Assembly: GCA_026873275.1 (NCBI GenBank)
Contig: JANTUC010000013.1
Span: forward strand, 310,001 to 374,000
Reading direction: 5' to 3'
Source: Pseudopithomyces maydicus
Taxonomy: Eukaryota > Ascomycota > Dothideomycetes > Pleosporales > Didymosphaeriaceae
Length of the DNA stretch: 64,000 nucleotides
Under the pieces are notes generated by a model. It was not told the origin of the DNA. It saw only the letters and a list, made by a program, of their open reading frames with translations, and made no database searches. The translations under genes were made by a program, and so were the position numbers. This document shows positions 1-10,521 of this stretch, piece by piece. Positions within the stretch are counted from its first letter, which is position 1. Every line of letters starts with the position of its first letter.

Positions 1-157
1 GCAAGGCCTTTTATCTCGTTCGAACGGTGCAAGAAACGAAGTATTCGTAGATGGACTGGCAGTTTACCACTGAGAGATTACCGGAAGCACGTAAAATCAC
101 GATTGGATACTTTGTTAAACTCCCGATCATCGAGCCCACTTTGGGTTGCTCCGCCCT

Positions 158-445
158 TCACGGTTCCGATCTCGTATCCGTATAAATTATTCTTATGAAT
201 TTCCTTCTTGATTTGGCACTACTGGCCATTACAGCTGAACAACATCGTATACCAGGAAATGTTACATCCATGACGTCAACGAATCCAAAGGTACGCCAGA
301 AAATCATGGAAACGATCCATAATCGTTGGAGTTGCCAAAAACGAGAGGTGCAGGTTCCGGAATTACCTAGTTTTTCCGCATGGAAATCAGCAATGAGCAT
401 TACAGGCACCATAGCAAGAGTCAAAAGAAAAACATTGTATAACAT
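158..445 (-). CDS. possible small secreted protein (weak candidate)
   Basis: An ATG-started open frame of 95 codons. The first 23 or so residues (start MLYNVFLLTLAMVPVMLIAD) look like a signal peptide, and the remainder has three cysteines, including an adjacent pair. Small secreted cysteine-containing proteins are common in fungi, but cysteines are few here, composition is not clearly coding, and an intron could be present (a GTACCT lies in the middle). The frame sits alone at the window edge. It could equally be chance; I recognise no family. Confidence 0.22.
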   Translation of the reverse strand: MLYNVFLLTLAMVPVMLIADFHAEKLGNSGTCTSRFWQLQRLWIVSMIFWRTFGFVDVMDVTFPGIRCCSAVMASSAKSRRKFIRIIYTDTRSEP

Positions 446-823
446 GATTCATAGCTAAGGTACATTGAGCCTCAATGACCCGATGATAATGTAGAGAACA
501 TTAATACTACTGCTACCCCATGCAGTATGATGAACTTGCACGCAGAAGATACATGAAATTGCAAGCTCAAGTCCCCTAAGGGGAAACCGATGTGATGTTT
601 CTCATCTTTCGAGAAACAAGAACAAGAACAAGGGGTCTGTCCCCTTGTCAATGCTGGCACGTAGAATCATCCGCATGCGTGAGACAAAAGTGGCGCTATA
701 ACCACGGCAGTAGAAGAGGAATTCGCCCATGCTGAAGACGCTGGACCAAATCCGAGGGTATCTCAATGAAGAAAGAATATGCTGCTGGTGCTTCCGGTCT
801 ACGAAGCTTTCGACGCCGAAGCA
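446..823. other. intergenic, no gene seen
   Basis: Between the weak small-protein candidate and the 3' end of the phosphatase-like gene. Only short open frames without domain or signal features are present. Confidence 0.5.
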
Positions 824-1783
824 TCACGAGTCCATGAACGGCGTGACGTCCCGTCCCGTAAAGCGAAGCACATCCGAGGGGTCCGCGCCGTCGCTCATAT
901 CCGTGTCGTCGTCCATCTCTAGCGATCGCTTTGTTTTGAGACTTCGGTTGGGAGGGGGTTGCAGCTGCTGCGGGGCCTGCTGGTTCAGCTGCTGGAGGCC
1001 GTTGACTAGCGCAGTCGAGTTGAGGAGCTCTGACCGCGAGTTCTCGACGGAGCGCCGGGCCAGGAGGATGTCCCAGTAGTTCTTCAGGATGTTCTTGATG
1101 GTGTCGTCGAAGTTGACGCAGAAGCGCTGGGCCTGGCAGACCTGCATGGCCTTGATGAAGTCGAAGTCGTCGAGGATCTCCATGAGATAGGCTGCTACGA
1201 CCGTCGCCGACTTTTCGTTGCCTGATTCGCAGAAGACGAGGACTTTGCCTAGTTGTGGGTTCCCCGAAGCCTCCGTCATACGCCGTATCTTAGCAATGTG
1301 GCTATTAATCATGCGCGTTGTGTTCGGTAGCTGTCCGATCAAATTGAAGTAGGTAGCAGCCTCGATGGACTCGACGAAAGGGCAGACTTCCTTCGCAGCT
1401 TGCATTGCGCCCATCATGCTGTTATTACGCGACCGAACGGCCAATACCATGGTGATTCCAGCGCTCTTCAACCACTCGCGATCTTTCGCGGCCGTCAGCG
1501 GGCCCAGGTATAGCCATGGCAAGATCATCTGCGCCTGCCGTCTCCGCTCATACGCCCAGTCTACTAGTGTGTTCTGTGTGATAATGCTCTTCAGGTCCAA
1601 CTCCTTCAGGAAGTTCGTGTCGCTCTCTTCGCCAGGGTTGACGCTGCTGACGTGGAGCTCGGGCACGTCGGTCGCGAGGGTCGGCGGGGGCACGACGATC
1701 TTCGGGGGCGTTGGCAGTCTGAGCGTGTACTCATGGTATGCTTTGTGTGGGGGGACTGTGTCGGTCATAGCCAGGTCCTCCAT
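824..1783 (-). CDS. dual-specificity-phosphatase-like protein with degenerate P-loop (STYX/FMI2-like)
   Basis: Single-exon gene of 319 aa. I use the first ATG (MEDLAMTDTVPP); the frame extends further upstream only through a non-ATG start. A proline-rich N-terminus is followed by a DSP fold: ILPWLYLGPLTAA resembles the usual entry strand, and KVLVFCESGNEKSATVVAAY is the P-loop helix. Catalytic DSPs carry HCxxxxxR. Here the Cys is kept, but the His is Phe and the Arg is Lys, so classical hydrolysis is doubtful and a phosphate-binding pseudophosphatase role is inferred. The C-terminal 60 residues are Gln/Pro-rich, then basic (KTKRS) and acidic. Fungal proteins of this type are annotated FMI2 or DSP-domain proteins; the biological role is unclear. 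The next gene upstream lies on the same strand about 0.5 kb away. Confidence 0.8.
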   Translation of the reverse strand: MEDLAMTDTVPPHKAYHEYTLRLPTPPKIVVPPPTLATDVPELHVSSVNPGEESDTNFLKELDLKSIITQNTLVDWAYERRRQAQMILPWLYLGPLTAAKDREWLKSAGITMVLAVRSRNNSMMGAMQAAKEVCPFVESIEAATYFNLIGQLPNTTRMINSHIAKIRRMTEASGNPQLGKVLVFCESGNEKSATVVAAYLMEILDDFDFIKAMQVCQAQRFCVNFDDTIKNILKNYWDILLARRSVENSRSELLNSTALVNGLQQLNQQAPQQLQPPPNRSLKTKRSLEMDDDTDMSDGADPSDVLRFTGRDVTPFMDS

Positions 1784-2308
1784 CGCGACCTGAAACAGCT
1801 CCGGGAGCTGAACAGAACTCGCCGTAAAAGGTTGAAGATAGTCGAAGAATAGAGGTCGCAATCAGGAAGGGTCGGTGTATGTTGAGTATTGTTGTGCTAC
1901 TTGGTTGGGTTCGCTAGTTGCCGACTGCTGGTAGTTGAGGCGGTCTTGTAGATGGTGAGGGGCCAACGCGGGTCGGCGCGACGCGACGCGGGCGCGGTAG
2001 AGGGGTCAAGGCTCACGGCGCTACTGACCGATGCGAGGCAGCAGCCAATATAGAAGTGATATGGTCACCAGGTGAGAGATTCATAGTTGAAAGACTAAGG
2101 CGCGGTAAGATGAAGTCGCTGCTATGCGGAGTTTGGGCAGTGTCTGCCTAACCAGGAAGGTGACGTCACGTGTTGCGGCTGAAGTACCTAGTTGCTGTAA
2201 GTAGATAGTCCTTCACTAGGTGCTTAATTGCCGGAAAGCTAAATATAGATTTGGGTATAATGCTCTACATAAACAACTTGAATCCTGTAAACACAACTCG
2301 GAGGCGGT
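1784..2308. other. intergenic: promoter of the phosphatase-like gene and 3' flank of the PLA2-like gene
   Basis: No open frame worth calling. A CACGTG palindrome occurs near 2166. No clear TATA element was picked. Confidence 0.4.
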
Positions 2309-4742
2309 TTAGCTGAAGTGATCGCCATGATCGTTTTCACCAAGTCTCCTCCCACCTGCCCGACCTTCTCTTAGTTTCCACCTCTGCCGCCGTTCCCGCT
2401 CTTCCTCCTCTCTTTGCTCCCGCATCTTTTTCTTGCGTTCGTACACCGCACGCACCGTTCTTTTCGTTCGTTCCGCACCCTCTTGGAAATTCGCACGGGC
2501 AAGGTCTACTACAGACTCCACCTGTTCAGGCGTGTAAATGAAATTCCACGTGCTCATGAAATCCGACGTTTTCGGGTCAATGCCAGGGACCTTTGGATTG
2601 CTCAAGAAGGGAAAGTAGACAACGGTAATACCCGCGTCTGGTCTTGTCACCTCCCAATCTTCCTCGGCTTGCTTCGAGCCGGATGCCTCGCGATCACTTG
2701 TGCGCTCTTCGGTAGTGCCAACCCAAACATTGCAGAAACCAAGATCCTTGCTCTTTCTATCTTTCAGCTGAGCTTTGTCCTTCTCCTCTGCCTCCTTTAC
2801 TTTCTGTTGTGCTTGCTCTTCTGTTGGCGCTTGTGCTTGGTCAATATCCTGCTGCAGCTGTTCCACGGATTCGTCATCCGGGGGCCAACCCGCTCCGATC
2901 GGCCAGCCCTTGATACCACGCTGTTTCGCGTAGCCTTCGGTGACTTTGAGCCAGTTATCTGTGCGTACGTCGGAACTCGCGTCAAATGCAATCAGGACGT
3001 CTACATCTCTACCCGGTCGCAACAACGGATATATCGGTAGGTTGTTGCTCATTCCGGCGTCCATGAGCTGGAAGTTCTTCACTTCGTGTATGCTTTCCGG
3101 GCAGTTGGGAGGCAGAAACTCTCGCATACCCAAGGCGAAGTTTGGTATTGCGGCTGGGTCAATGGGATGGACCTTTACAAGATCCTTGTCTCTTTCTGAG
3201 ATCATAGCGTCCAGGCCCGTAAATCCAGCAACGCCCATCAATGCCGGACGAATCTCCTTATAGTAGTGCGATAGTGTCGCGCAGAAAGCGCTGCCCCAGA
3301 TGCCCATCAGCATGGGTACGCGAACTTCCGGTAACGAAAGACCGTTGTTGCGCCACACTGTTCGTCCATTCTCAAATTGGCGGCCGACAGCCCAAGTAGG
3401 GATGCCGGCTTCGAGTTCCTCGCACCAAAATTCATATGGGGTAAATCTAGGCTTGTCAGTTGATATCATTCACGCGCTTTACAAAACCAACATACTCAAA
3501 CCACTGGAACCAAGCTTCCTTTCGCGCTTTTGCTTCGGCGGCTATGGGATCTTTGGTATCTATCTGTTCGGCGAGAGGGATCTCGTGTCGAACAGCGGTA
3601 TAGATGGGAAGAGGTTGGGAGCCATCATCTGTGTACTTGCGCTGGTTGGAGAGCTTGAAGTCGTTCTCGTCCACCGACAGTTCACCCTTGGGCACCAACA
3701 GCCTTCCAGCTAAGAGTACGCCATAGATATCCACGATACCGAATTCAGCATCAGGTGTCCCCTTTGCCTTTTCAACCAGTCCGGAGAGCAAATACTTGTT
3801 AGTGGGTGCACTCGCAACGAGGTCCAGTGCATCCGGCGGGTAGGCAATGTGCACACCCAACCGATTTTTCAAATGGCGGATTAATCGTGAGTGACTGCGT
3901 TCTGTGATGTTCGAGTAATAGAGTGTCTGTAACCAACAGCTCCCACTAACGCCAGCAGTATAGGTAACGCAGTCGAAGAGCCCTTCCTCGTGTGCCGAAA
4001 GATACGACGCGGTTCCTGCTACGAGCGCACGGAGACCACCTCCAGATCCGCACACAGCAATGATGGGGACATCGTCAGGATGTATCTTATCCTCGGGGAT
4101 ATCCAGATAGCGTGCCAGAGCCCGCTTGGTGAACTTGCCCCGTTTTTCGAGGAAGTTCTTCTCCTCCGCACATAGCTCGTTGGACACACGGACAGAGGCA
4201 TCCCAAGTAATTTCTGGGTGTGTCTCGGGGTTGTTTGCTTCGTACCAGATCTCTTCTGCAAGAGATCCAGGTGCCATGGACAATTCTCTTTGCAACTTGG
4301 TCACAAATCCAGGCAGCATCTTCGCCCAGTCTGGTACCACGTAGTCTATTATCGTATCCCCCAGCGAGCTGACGGATTGCGGTGCTTCGGATATTTTCCG
4401 TGTGATAGCCTGCCATGCTGATACCTTTTCTTCCTCCACCTTGGTTTCTTCGCCGTCTTTGCGCCTGACAACACGCGTTTGTGGTGGAGGAGCCTGTTCA
4501 CCACTCTTGGGGTTTTCGTCATCAGTACTGGCTGGCGCATTTTTGGCACTGGTCGAGTTCCCGCGCCGCTGGGCGTCTCCGAGCAGGGACCACGAGGCCG
4601 ACGGCGCGTCAAGGAGCGTGGGGCGAAGGAGGGCGCATGGTGACGAGGATGACGACAGGAAACTGGCAGTAGCAGTCGCGAGGAACAGCGGAGGACCGTA
4701 TCGTGAGCCTAGGTGGAGCGCAGTCGCTCTGGATGGCAGCAT
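2309..4742 (-). CDS. cytosolic phospholipase A2-type / lysophospholipase catalytic-domain protein
   Basis: Two exons (4742-3496 and 3446-2309) flank a 49-nt intron (3495-3447, GTATG...CTAG); splicing restores WFQWFEFTPYEFW, a hallmark stretch of this family. Predicted 794 aa. Catalytic features: a glycine-rich oxyanion loop (CGSGGGLRAL), the nucleophile elbow AGVSGSCW (Ser in GxSGS) and the second dyad residue in LMDAGMSNNLPIYPLL (Asp of DAG). The family cleaves acyl chains from phospholipids or lysophospholipids with a Ser-Asp dyad. The first ATG gives an N-terminus rich in Arg, Ala, Ser and Leu with almost no acidic residues, suggesting a mitochondrial presequence, so this is likely an organelle-targeted member rather than a secreted phospholipase B. 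No calcium-binding C2 domain is seen. The C-terminus has a charged Glu/Arg/Lys-rich helix. Confidence 0.88.
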
Positions 4743-5934
4743 GCGCTGGGTGTGCAAGCTACCGCATGTCAATTGCTGGAAGCATAGATCAAGTCGCACG
4801 AAGCTCACCCTCGTCGAGCTGCCCACCAAAGCTGCCCAAGCTTTCGCTGCTCGCTTGGACGCACCATGATCGCGCAATCACCAGTAAAGAATGACTAGAG
4901 TGAATGTGTGTAGCAGAATGGCGAGAGAGCGCGGCCAAGTGGCTTCTAGGATGCGTTCAGCATGACGGAACATGTGGAGCCCGCAACTTTCCCATCATGC
5001 GATCCTGGTTTTGCTGGGACCTCTCGATCGGCCAGACCGCATGCCAAGACGTTGGGATCCCTTGCTCATGACGACCATGACGCAGCATACGCTGTTTCGC
5101 GGAAAATTTGTGTGTGCTTGCTGCATTTGTATAATGTTGATCATGAACTTGATAGTAGTTGTGCTTGTCCAATGCGACACGCTTTTGAAAATGCGCATCT
5201 CTTGGGCGAACCATTGAATGCACCAGTCCGATCTTCGTCCCACCCCACGCTAACCATACTAAGCTCACTCAATCTACAAACTCTCACTGTCAGCGATCGA
5301 CGCAAATTGAAAGATGCCTGACTAGGAATGTTGGTTGATAGTGCGGCGCCGTGTATGCGAATGGGCATATATGTATAGGAGTTACTGCTGTCTCCCCAAG
5401 CTTCGCCTAAATCTTCTCTTCTAGTCAAATTCCTTTATTGCTCGAGCGGATAGAGTAACATTTCCATGGGACAAAATTCTTCTCGGAGCCGAATCATCGT
5501 CTATATCGGCTTTCTGTGCATTTGATATATTTGTACCACGGCCATACACAGGAAACTAGCACTGGCTCATTTTTGCTTTCTAGGATCCTTAAAAACGCTA
5601 TCATGTACTTTATTATGAATGTCTTTTATCAAGGTCCTCGAACTACAAGGCCTAGGAATCCAAATCCGCATTCGTATCAAGAAGGCGCCTTCTTTCTATG
5701 GGAAGGAAGGAGCTCCTGATCATGACCGAACGCTTTGACTCTCTTTCAATGTTTCAACCACTGTTACCTCATCTAGCGTTTGTACCTCTTCAACTCATTT
5801 CCTGCGCCCATTTAAGTTGTCCAGGTCACGGATGACTGCCGTGCTATATCCTGTCCTTATACGTCGTGCTTGTCAATAGCAACCAAATACATCAACCACA
5901 CGCAAGAAGGCTGTCACCTCCAGAGTCGCCCGGC
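4743..5934. other. intergenic between divergent genes
   Basis: Holds the upstream regions of the PLA2-like gene (minus strand) and the crystallin-like gene (plus strand). It contains only short scattered open frames (for example 5516-5719 plus) without signal peptide, domain or sensible codon use. Nothing else is recognised. Confidence 0.5.
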
Positions 5935-6774
5935 ATGCACTTTTTAGCTTTGATCATCGGTCCTGCTCTCCTTTCTATCCTTGCTTTCGCCTCCCCGGCT
6001 CCAAAATCCCCCACTGGCATGCCCGGTGGTCTCTATGCATGCCAATATGAAAATTTTGGTGGTGCCTGCTTCTACAATCGGCCTGAGCAAGTCAGAGGAT
6101 GCTCATTACTTCTCATCGGAAACCCCAACGGCTCCGTCGCATACAAGCCGCAGTCACTTGGTCCGGACGAAGGAGGTTACTGTGATGTCTTCAAGGGCCG
6201 CGTTTGCAACGACCAAACCCGTGTGAAGCGTATCGATTACCCAGGTGCTAGAAAATTGATCGATATCCCGGACTGGGATGCGATTCAATGCTACAATCAT
6301 CTAAACAAGGTCTCTTTACGAAATGAGACAGCAGCTGAGCTTCGAGTGGATTCCGAAGGCGCCCTTAAGACCGAATACCCATACAAAGATGTTCAGTTGA
6401 ACGATGGAACAGTACCTTCTAGAGAGGATGGAGATATCATCGGTTCTGAACCTACCGCCGCCATCAACCAACGTTCTCAACCGGGTGGCATAACCTACTA
6501 CGAGGAAGAGAACTTCGGCGGCGCTAAATTTTGGATGGCTCCCAGCAGGTGCCACAAATACCAATTTGTGATCGAGTACCCGGATAAGCCTCAAGAGTAC
6601 CTTACACCTAGGTCACTCAAGCCAGACGAAGGAACGTTTTGTCGCATGTTCAAAGGGTCCTGTCTTGAAGAGGATATGATCTACTTTGTGTACCCCGAGG
6701 GGCTCAGCAAAACACCTGATTTCGATTATATGCATTGCTGCCCAGCGGACCAAACGCAATTGTGTTGGCAATGA
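5935..6774 (+). CDS. secreted protein with two beta/gamma-crystallin-like repeats
   Basis: Single exon, 279 aa. I start at the ATG at 5935 because it begins a signal peptide (MHFLALIIGPALLSILAFAS, then APAP-like residues); an upstream in-frame start would bury it. Two repeats of about 90-100 residues follow. Each opens with GG(L/I) and an aromatic-rich ENFGGA(C/K)F(Y/W), continues with P(Q/R)SL(G/K)PDEGxxC, FKGxxC, then a Tyr-Pro/Asp-rich strand ending in paired aromatic/Cys residues. The Y/E-x-F-x-G pattern recalls Greek-key strands of beta/gamma crystallins, but the cysteine spacing is distinct. Repeat 1 is roughly residues 29-125 and repeat 2 roughly 180-275, joined by an acidic linker. 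It is probably disulfide-bonded and extracellular. Function unknown; a wall or host-contact protein is possible. Confidence 0.75.
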   Translation: MHFLALIIGPALLSILAFASPAPKSPTGMPGGLYACQYENFGGACFYNRPEQVRGCSLLLIGNPNGSVAYKPQSLGPDEGGYCDVFKGRVCNDQTRVKRIDYPGARKLIDIPDWDAIQCYNHLNKVSLRNETAAELRVDSEGALKTEYPYKDVQLNDGTVPSREDGDIIGSEPTAAINQRSQPGGITYYEEENFGGAKFWMAPSRCHKYQFVIEYPDKPQEYLTPRSLKPDEGTFCRMFKGSCLEEDMIYFVYPEGLSKTPDFDYMHCCPADQTQLCWQ

Positions 6775-7487
6775 TCGATATATTCTCAAAGGCTTGACCA
6801 TCGGTGGGAATGCTTGGTGTCGAAGACAACAGGGTGCCCATGGTAAATTTTGTCGATGGGTTACGGACAAGGCTCATATAATATAATATAATAAAATATG
6901 ATGACGCCACAAGTTCTGATTTGCCATCGTAATCTTCAATTCTCTAAAAGTTCCGAATCTAATGCCTAGATCTGCGTCGTTACCTGTGAATACGCTTAGG
7001 CGACAGAATAATGCAATATCAGCGTGATTGAAGATGAAGGTCAGCTTTGCAATGAGCAGCACATGCAGCTCGGAACGGTTCAACAATCCCCCGAATCGCG
7101 ACCGGGAGAGCAGGAAGCTTCAACAGCATGGTAGAGTAGCCGTGGATATACAGTAAGAATTGATGTTTTTCCGCAGCTAACGGCTTATGTAGAGTGTATG
7201 GAAAAGCGAGAGTGCAAGCGAAGAAACAATGGGTTGCCGGTTGTTTGGCGCACCCCTGTTCCGTCATAGTCCGGTCTCCACTTCAGTTCCGCGCATAGCA
7301 AACCTCCGCAAGCTTCCCCACGCATCCTTAGCTCTCGACAACCAGGTATAGCCAGCTCTGCGTCTCACCACGAAATGCCCTTAACTAGTGCCCTCCGCCG
7401 GTGACCCTATTAATTCGGACTGCATCCCTACTTCCCTCTTTCCACGCAACGTTAAGAGCCCCTCGCTAGCTCCCCACGGCAGGCACC
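6775..7487. other. intergenic, AT-rich tail then Exo70 promoter
   Basis: An ATAATATAATATAATAAAAT stretch near 6879-6898 probably marks the 3' end region of the crystallin-like gene. No gene recognised. Confidence 0.4.
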
Positions 7488-9517
7488 ATGGTCGGCACCC
7501 GCAAAGGCGCCTTCGCTGAGGAGGCCGCCGAGGTCGAGGTGCTCGAAGCCAACATCGACAAGATGAAGACCTTGACAAAAAAGATCCAGGCTTCGCGGAA
7601 CAGGCTAGAGACGAGCGGCAAGGCCATGAATGAGGCCATGGCGCCGATCTATGGAAACACAGCAAAGCTACAGACCACTAATCGCAGTATGTGGCATGGT
7701 TCAAGCAAGACAGCCAGAGCTAACATTCACCATAGACATCGATAGAATACTAGATGCGATCGACAAGCTACGAGCGCCTTTGGAACAGTCGAACCGGGAG
7801 GATCGTATCATCAACCAGGGGTAAGCTGAGCAGACACTGTGTTGGGAAATATACTGACTTTCTCAGCCTCCGGAATGTTGATCTCCAAGACTATATAGCA
7901 TCTCTCGGGCGCACCAGCCAATCTCTCGCGGAGCTCAGACGGACGAACATGCGCGCCAACCAGCAAGCCGTTACTGAAATGAGTACCCTGTTGAAGCGGG
8001 GGTTGAGGGAGCTAGAGGATGCATTTAGAGACATATTGCGAGAGAGCTGCAGGCAGACCATCGTACCGCTGGAGTACGTTATGAAGAGTAATTGCCCTGG
8101 TTCCTTGTACTGCGCATGTGCTAACGATGCCAGATAATCCATTTCCTACGATACCTCAGGAGCAGCTTTCTACGCTCCGCCTCATTAATACCCACATTTC
8201 CAACAGCTTCGCACAGATATCACAATCGGACCTACGCGAAACCCCTACGCAGAAAATATACGCAGAGATAAGAGGCGAATACGTGACAAGATCATTGTCG
8301 GACCTGTCCGCAGCGTCAATCAACACGGCAAAGAAGGTGACCGCAGATGCTATTTATCGCAAGGGAACAAATGGCATTGGCATCTACGCTCAAGGAATGG
8401 AGGGCATGTTCGTTGCCGAATACGACAACATCACCAACATATTCCCCCGCGATGAATGGACATCCGTCTGTGGAGCAACGTGCGGTGCGCCGCTTGCAGA
8501 TTTCACGAAAACCCTGCGTGAGCTCAATGGTCACATTCAACGTAATCTGATGACAGACTGCTTCCTCGGATACGAAATCGTTGATATAGCATCCAAACTC
8601 TCAATGCGATTGGAGCAGAGAATGTCTGCATTGAGACGACCTATTCAAGATAGCATCAAGCCCGTACGCGAGACTTCAAAATCGTCGATGAACAAGCTGT
8701 TGGAAGATACTAGGGCACGGATTCAAACGCTTGTTGCCCTCCCGATGGACGGTGCAGCTGTTCCTGTGACGACGACGACCATGACCCGTCTCCAGGAGAT
8801 GACCAACTACCTCAGCCCCATCAGTTCTATCCTGGCATCTCTGGGCGACGGGGGTGGAAGTCCAACGCAGCTGCTGGTTCATCATCCTCGCTTCCACTGG
8901 ATGTTGGCCCAGATGGACAGCGGCTGTTTGAGCACTACGCGTCGGACACGATCGAAACGCTCTTACAGAACCTGGACGGCAAGTCTCGAACATTGATGAA
9001 GAACAAGAGCTTGCAGGGCGTCTTCTTGAGCAACAACGCTGCTATTGTCGAGCGCATGGTGCGGTCTTCAGAGCTGGCACCCTTGATGGAGGACTACATG
9101 CAGAAGAAGTTGGAGCCTTGGAAGAAGAAGGCGTCTTCTTGGTATCTGGAAGCTTGGCGGGAACCGTCGGGCTACCTGCTCGACGTCCAGTACACGAACC
9201 GCACGAACCGAAACTCTAGCAGTGCAGGCGCGGCCGACTCGGTGGCCATTGTCAAAGCGTTGGGTTCGAAAGACAAGGATGCAATCAAAGAGAAGTTCAA
9301 GAACTTCAACACCAGCTTCGAGGAGCTGTCTCAGCGGCACAAGGCGTACAAGATGGAGCGCGAGGTGCGGATGCATCTGGGCAAGGAGGTGCAGAACATC
9401 ATGGAGCCGTTGTATAGCCGGTTCTGGGACAGGTACCACGAGATTGACAAGGGCAAAGGCAAGTACGTCAAGTACAGCAAGGGCGAGCTGGGACAGGCAC
9501 TCTCTGGGCTGTCGTGA
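7488..9517 (+). CDS. EXO70: exocyst complex component Exo70 (one-base frameshift in exon 4)
   Basis: Exo70 is the PI(4,5)P2- and Rho-binding exocyst subunit that tethers secretory vesicles at growth sites. Four exons: 7488-7686, 7736-7820, 7867-8087, 8134-9517, all GT-AG with correct phases. The N-terminal coiled-coil (LEANIDKMKTLTKKIQASRN, then NIDRILDAIDKLRAPLEQ) and the C-terminal helical bundle ending in WDRYHEIDKGKGKYVKYSKG are typical; the basic C-terminal end fits membrane binding. Within exon 4 the frame breaks at a run of five G (8850-8854): upstream reads SILASLGDG, downstream continues one frame over with WKSN...LFEHYASDTIETLLQNLDG. Spliced length is 1889 nt, one short of 630 codons, so a single missing base restores about 629 aa, the usual size. 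I think it is a functional gene with an assembly error. Confidence 0.9.
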
Positions 9518-10521
9518 AGCGGTGCATGGGGCGTTGGGCGTGGATTTAGCAGAATACCCTTGGTTTCAGTACTGTATACAGGCAGGTGGTGGTTGCATAG
9601 TGTACGGGGTGTGTGTGGAAACTTAATAGCAGGCACGGGGCGTGTCGCATCCAATACAGCCACGACAGCTGCGGTTGGGCGAGCTAGTGGTGCCACGATA
9701 GCGGTCGATCAATGGATGTCTGTCTGTCTGCCTGGCTGCACCGTGGTGTGTCGCGAATGGCGGCTCTGCGGGCGACAACGCGACAAGACTCACACCCTCA
9801 CTGGGCATTAAGCTTGGGCGGAGCGCCGCCGCCAGGCTCAGGCAAGCGGGCCACCCCAATCTCTCGACCCGTCCACTCTCCGTCCACTCTCCGTCCACTC
9901 TCGCTAGGGCACGTGACATTGCTTGATTGGGCAGGGGCGCTACGCGACGTCTTCGTGCTGCAGCTGCGGAACGGCGCACAGGAGCAGAGGCGCACACACA
10001 TGGCAAAAGGCCCTCAATTGCTGCCCGTACCTCTCCTACTCCTGCCACTTGGTCTGTCTGCTCTGTGCCCACTGTTTACACTGAGACCGGTGCTGCGCGC
10101 GGCTTGCGGGGAATTTCCTTAGCGCCCTCTGGCCGACTGCTCCAACGCTGCTCCCAATCCCTGTGCGGACCCCTTTCCTCAAGCTCCAGGAGCGCACCAC
10201 GCCTTCTCCAGCACAACAGAGCCTCACCGCACCCACGCCATCGCCGTCTGCCCCCCGACGTCGACTGCTCTGCTCCATTGCTTTGCGTGCATCCATCGCT
10301 CAGCAAGCATACCTACCTCTGACTGGTACGCGACACCCCGATCTTGCTGCCGACATTTTTCTCCAGCTTCCGGCTTGGGCTTCGTGTCGCACCTCCGCCT
10401 CGTTTCCCGCCGTCAACAAACCGTTTCATCCTTCTCAGAGCTTGTGCTGACGTGCTGTTTCGCCCTGCAGGAGTCTCTCCTTGACGACAATTATCTCTGT
10501 GTCCGTCGTCCACCGTCCATC
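9518..10521. other. intergenic: Exo70 3' flank and septin promoter/leader
   Basis: Contains an 11-bp tandem repeat (three copies, about 9869-9901), a CACGTG motif near 9910, and long pyrimidine-rich tracts typical of leaders of well-expressed fungal genes. No coding feature supported. Confidence 0.5.
9869..9901. repeat. 11-bp tandem repeat, three copies
   Basis: The unit CGTCCACTCTC repeats three times head to tail in the septin upstream region. A fourth partial copy trails off into TCGC. Confidence 0.8.
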
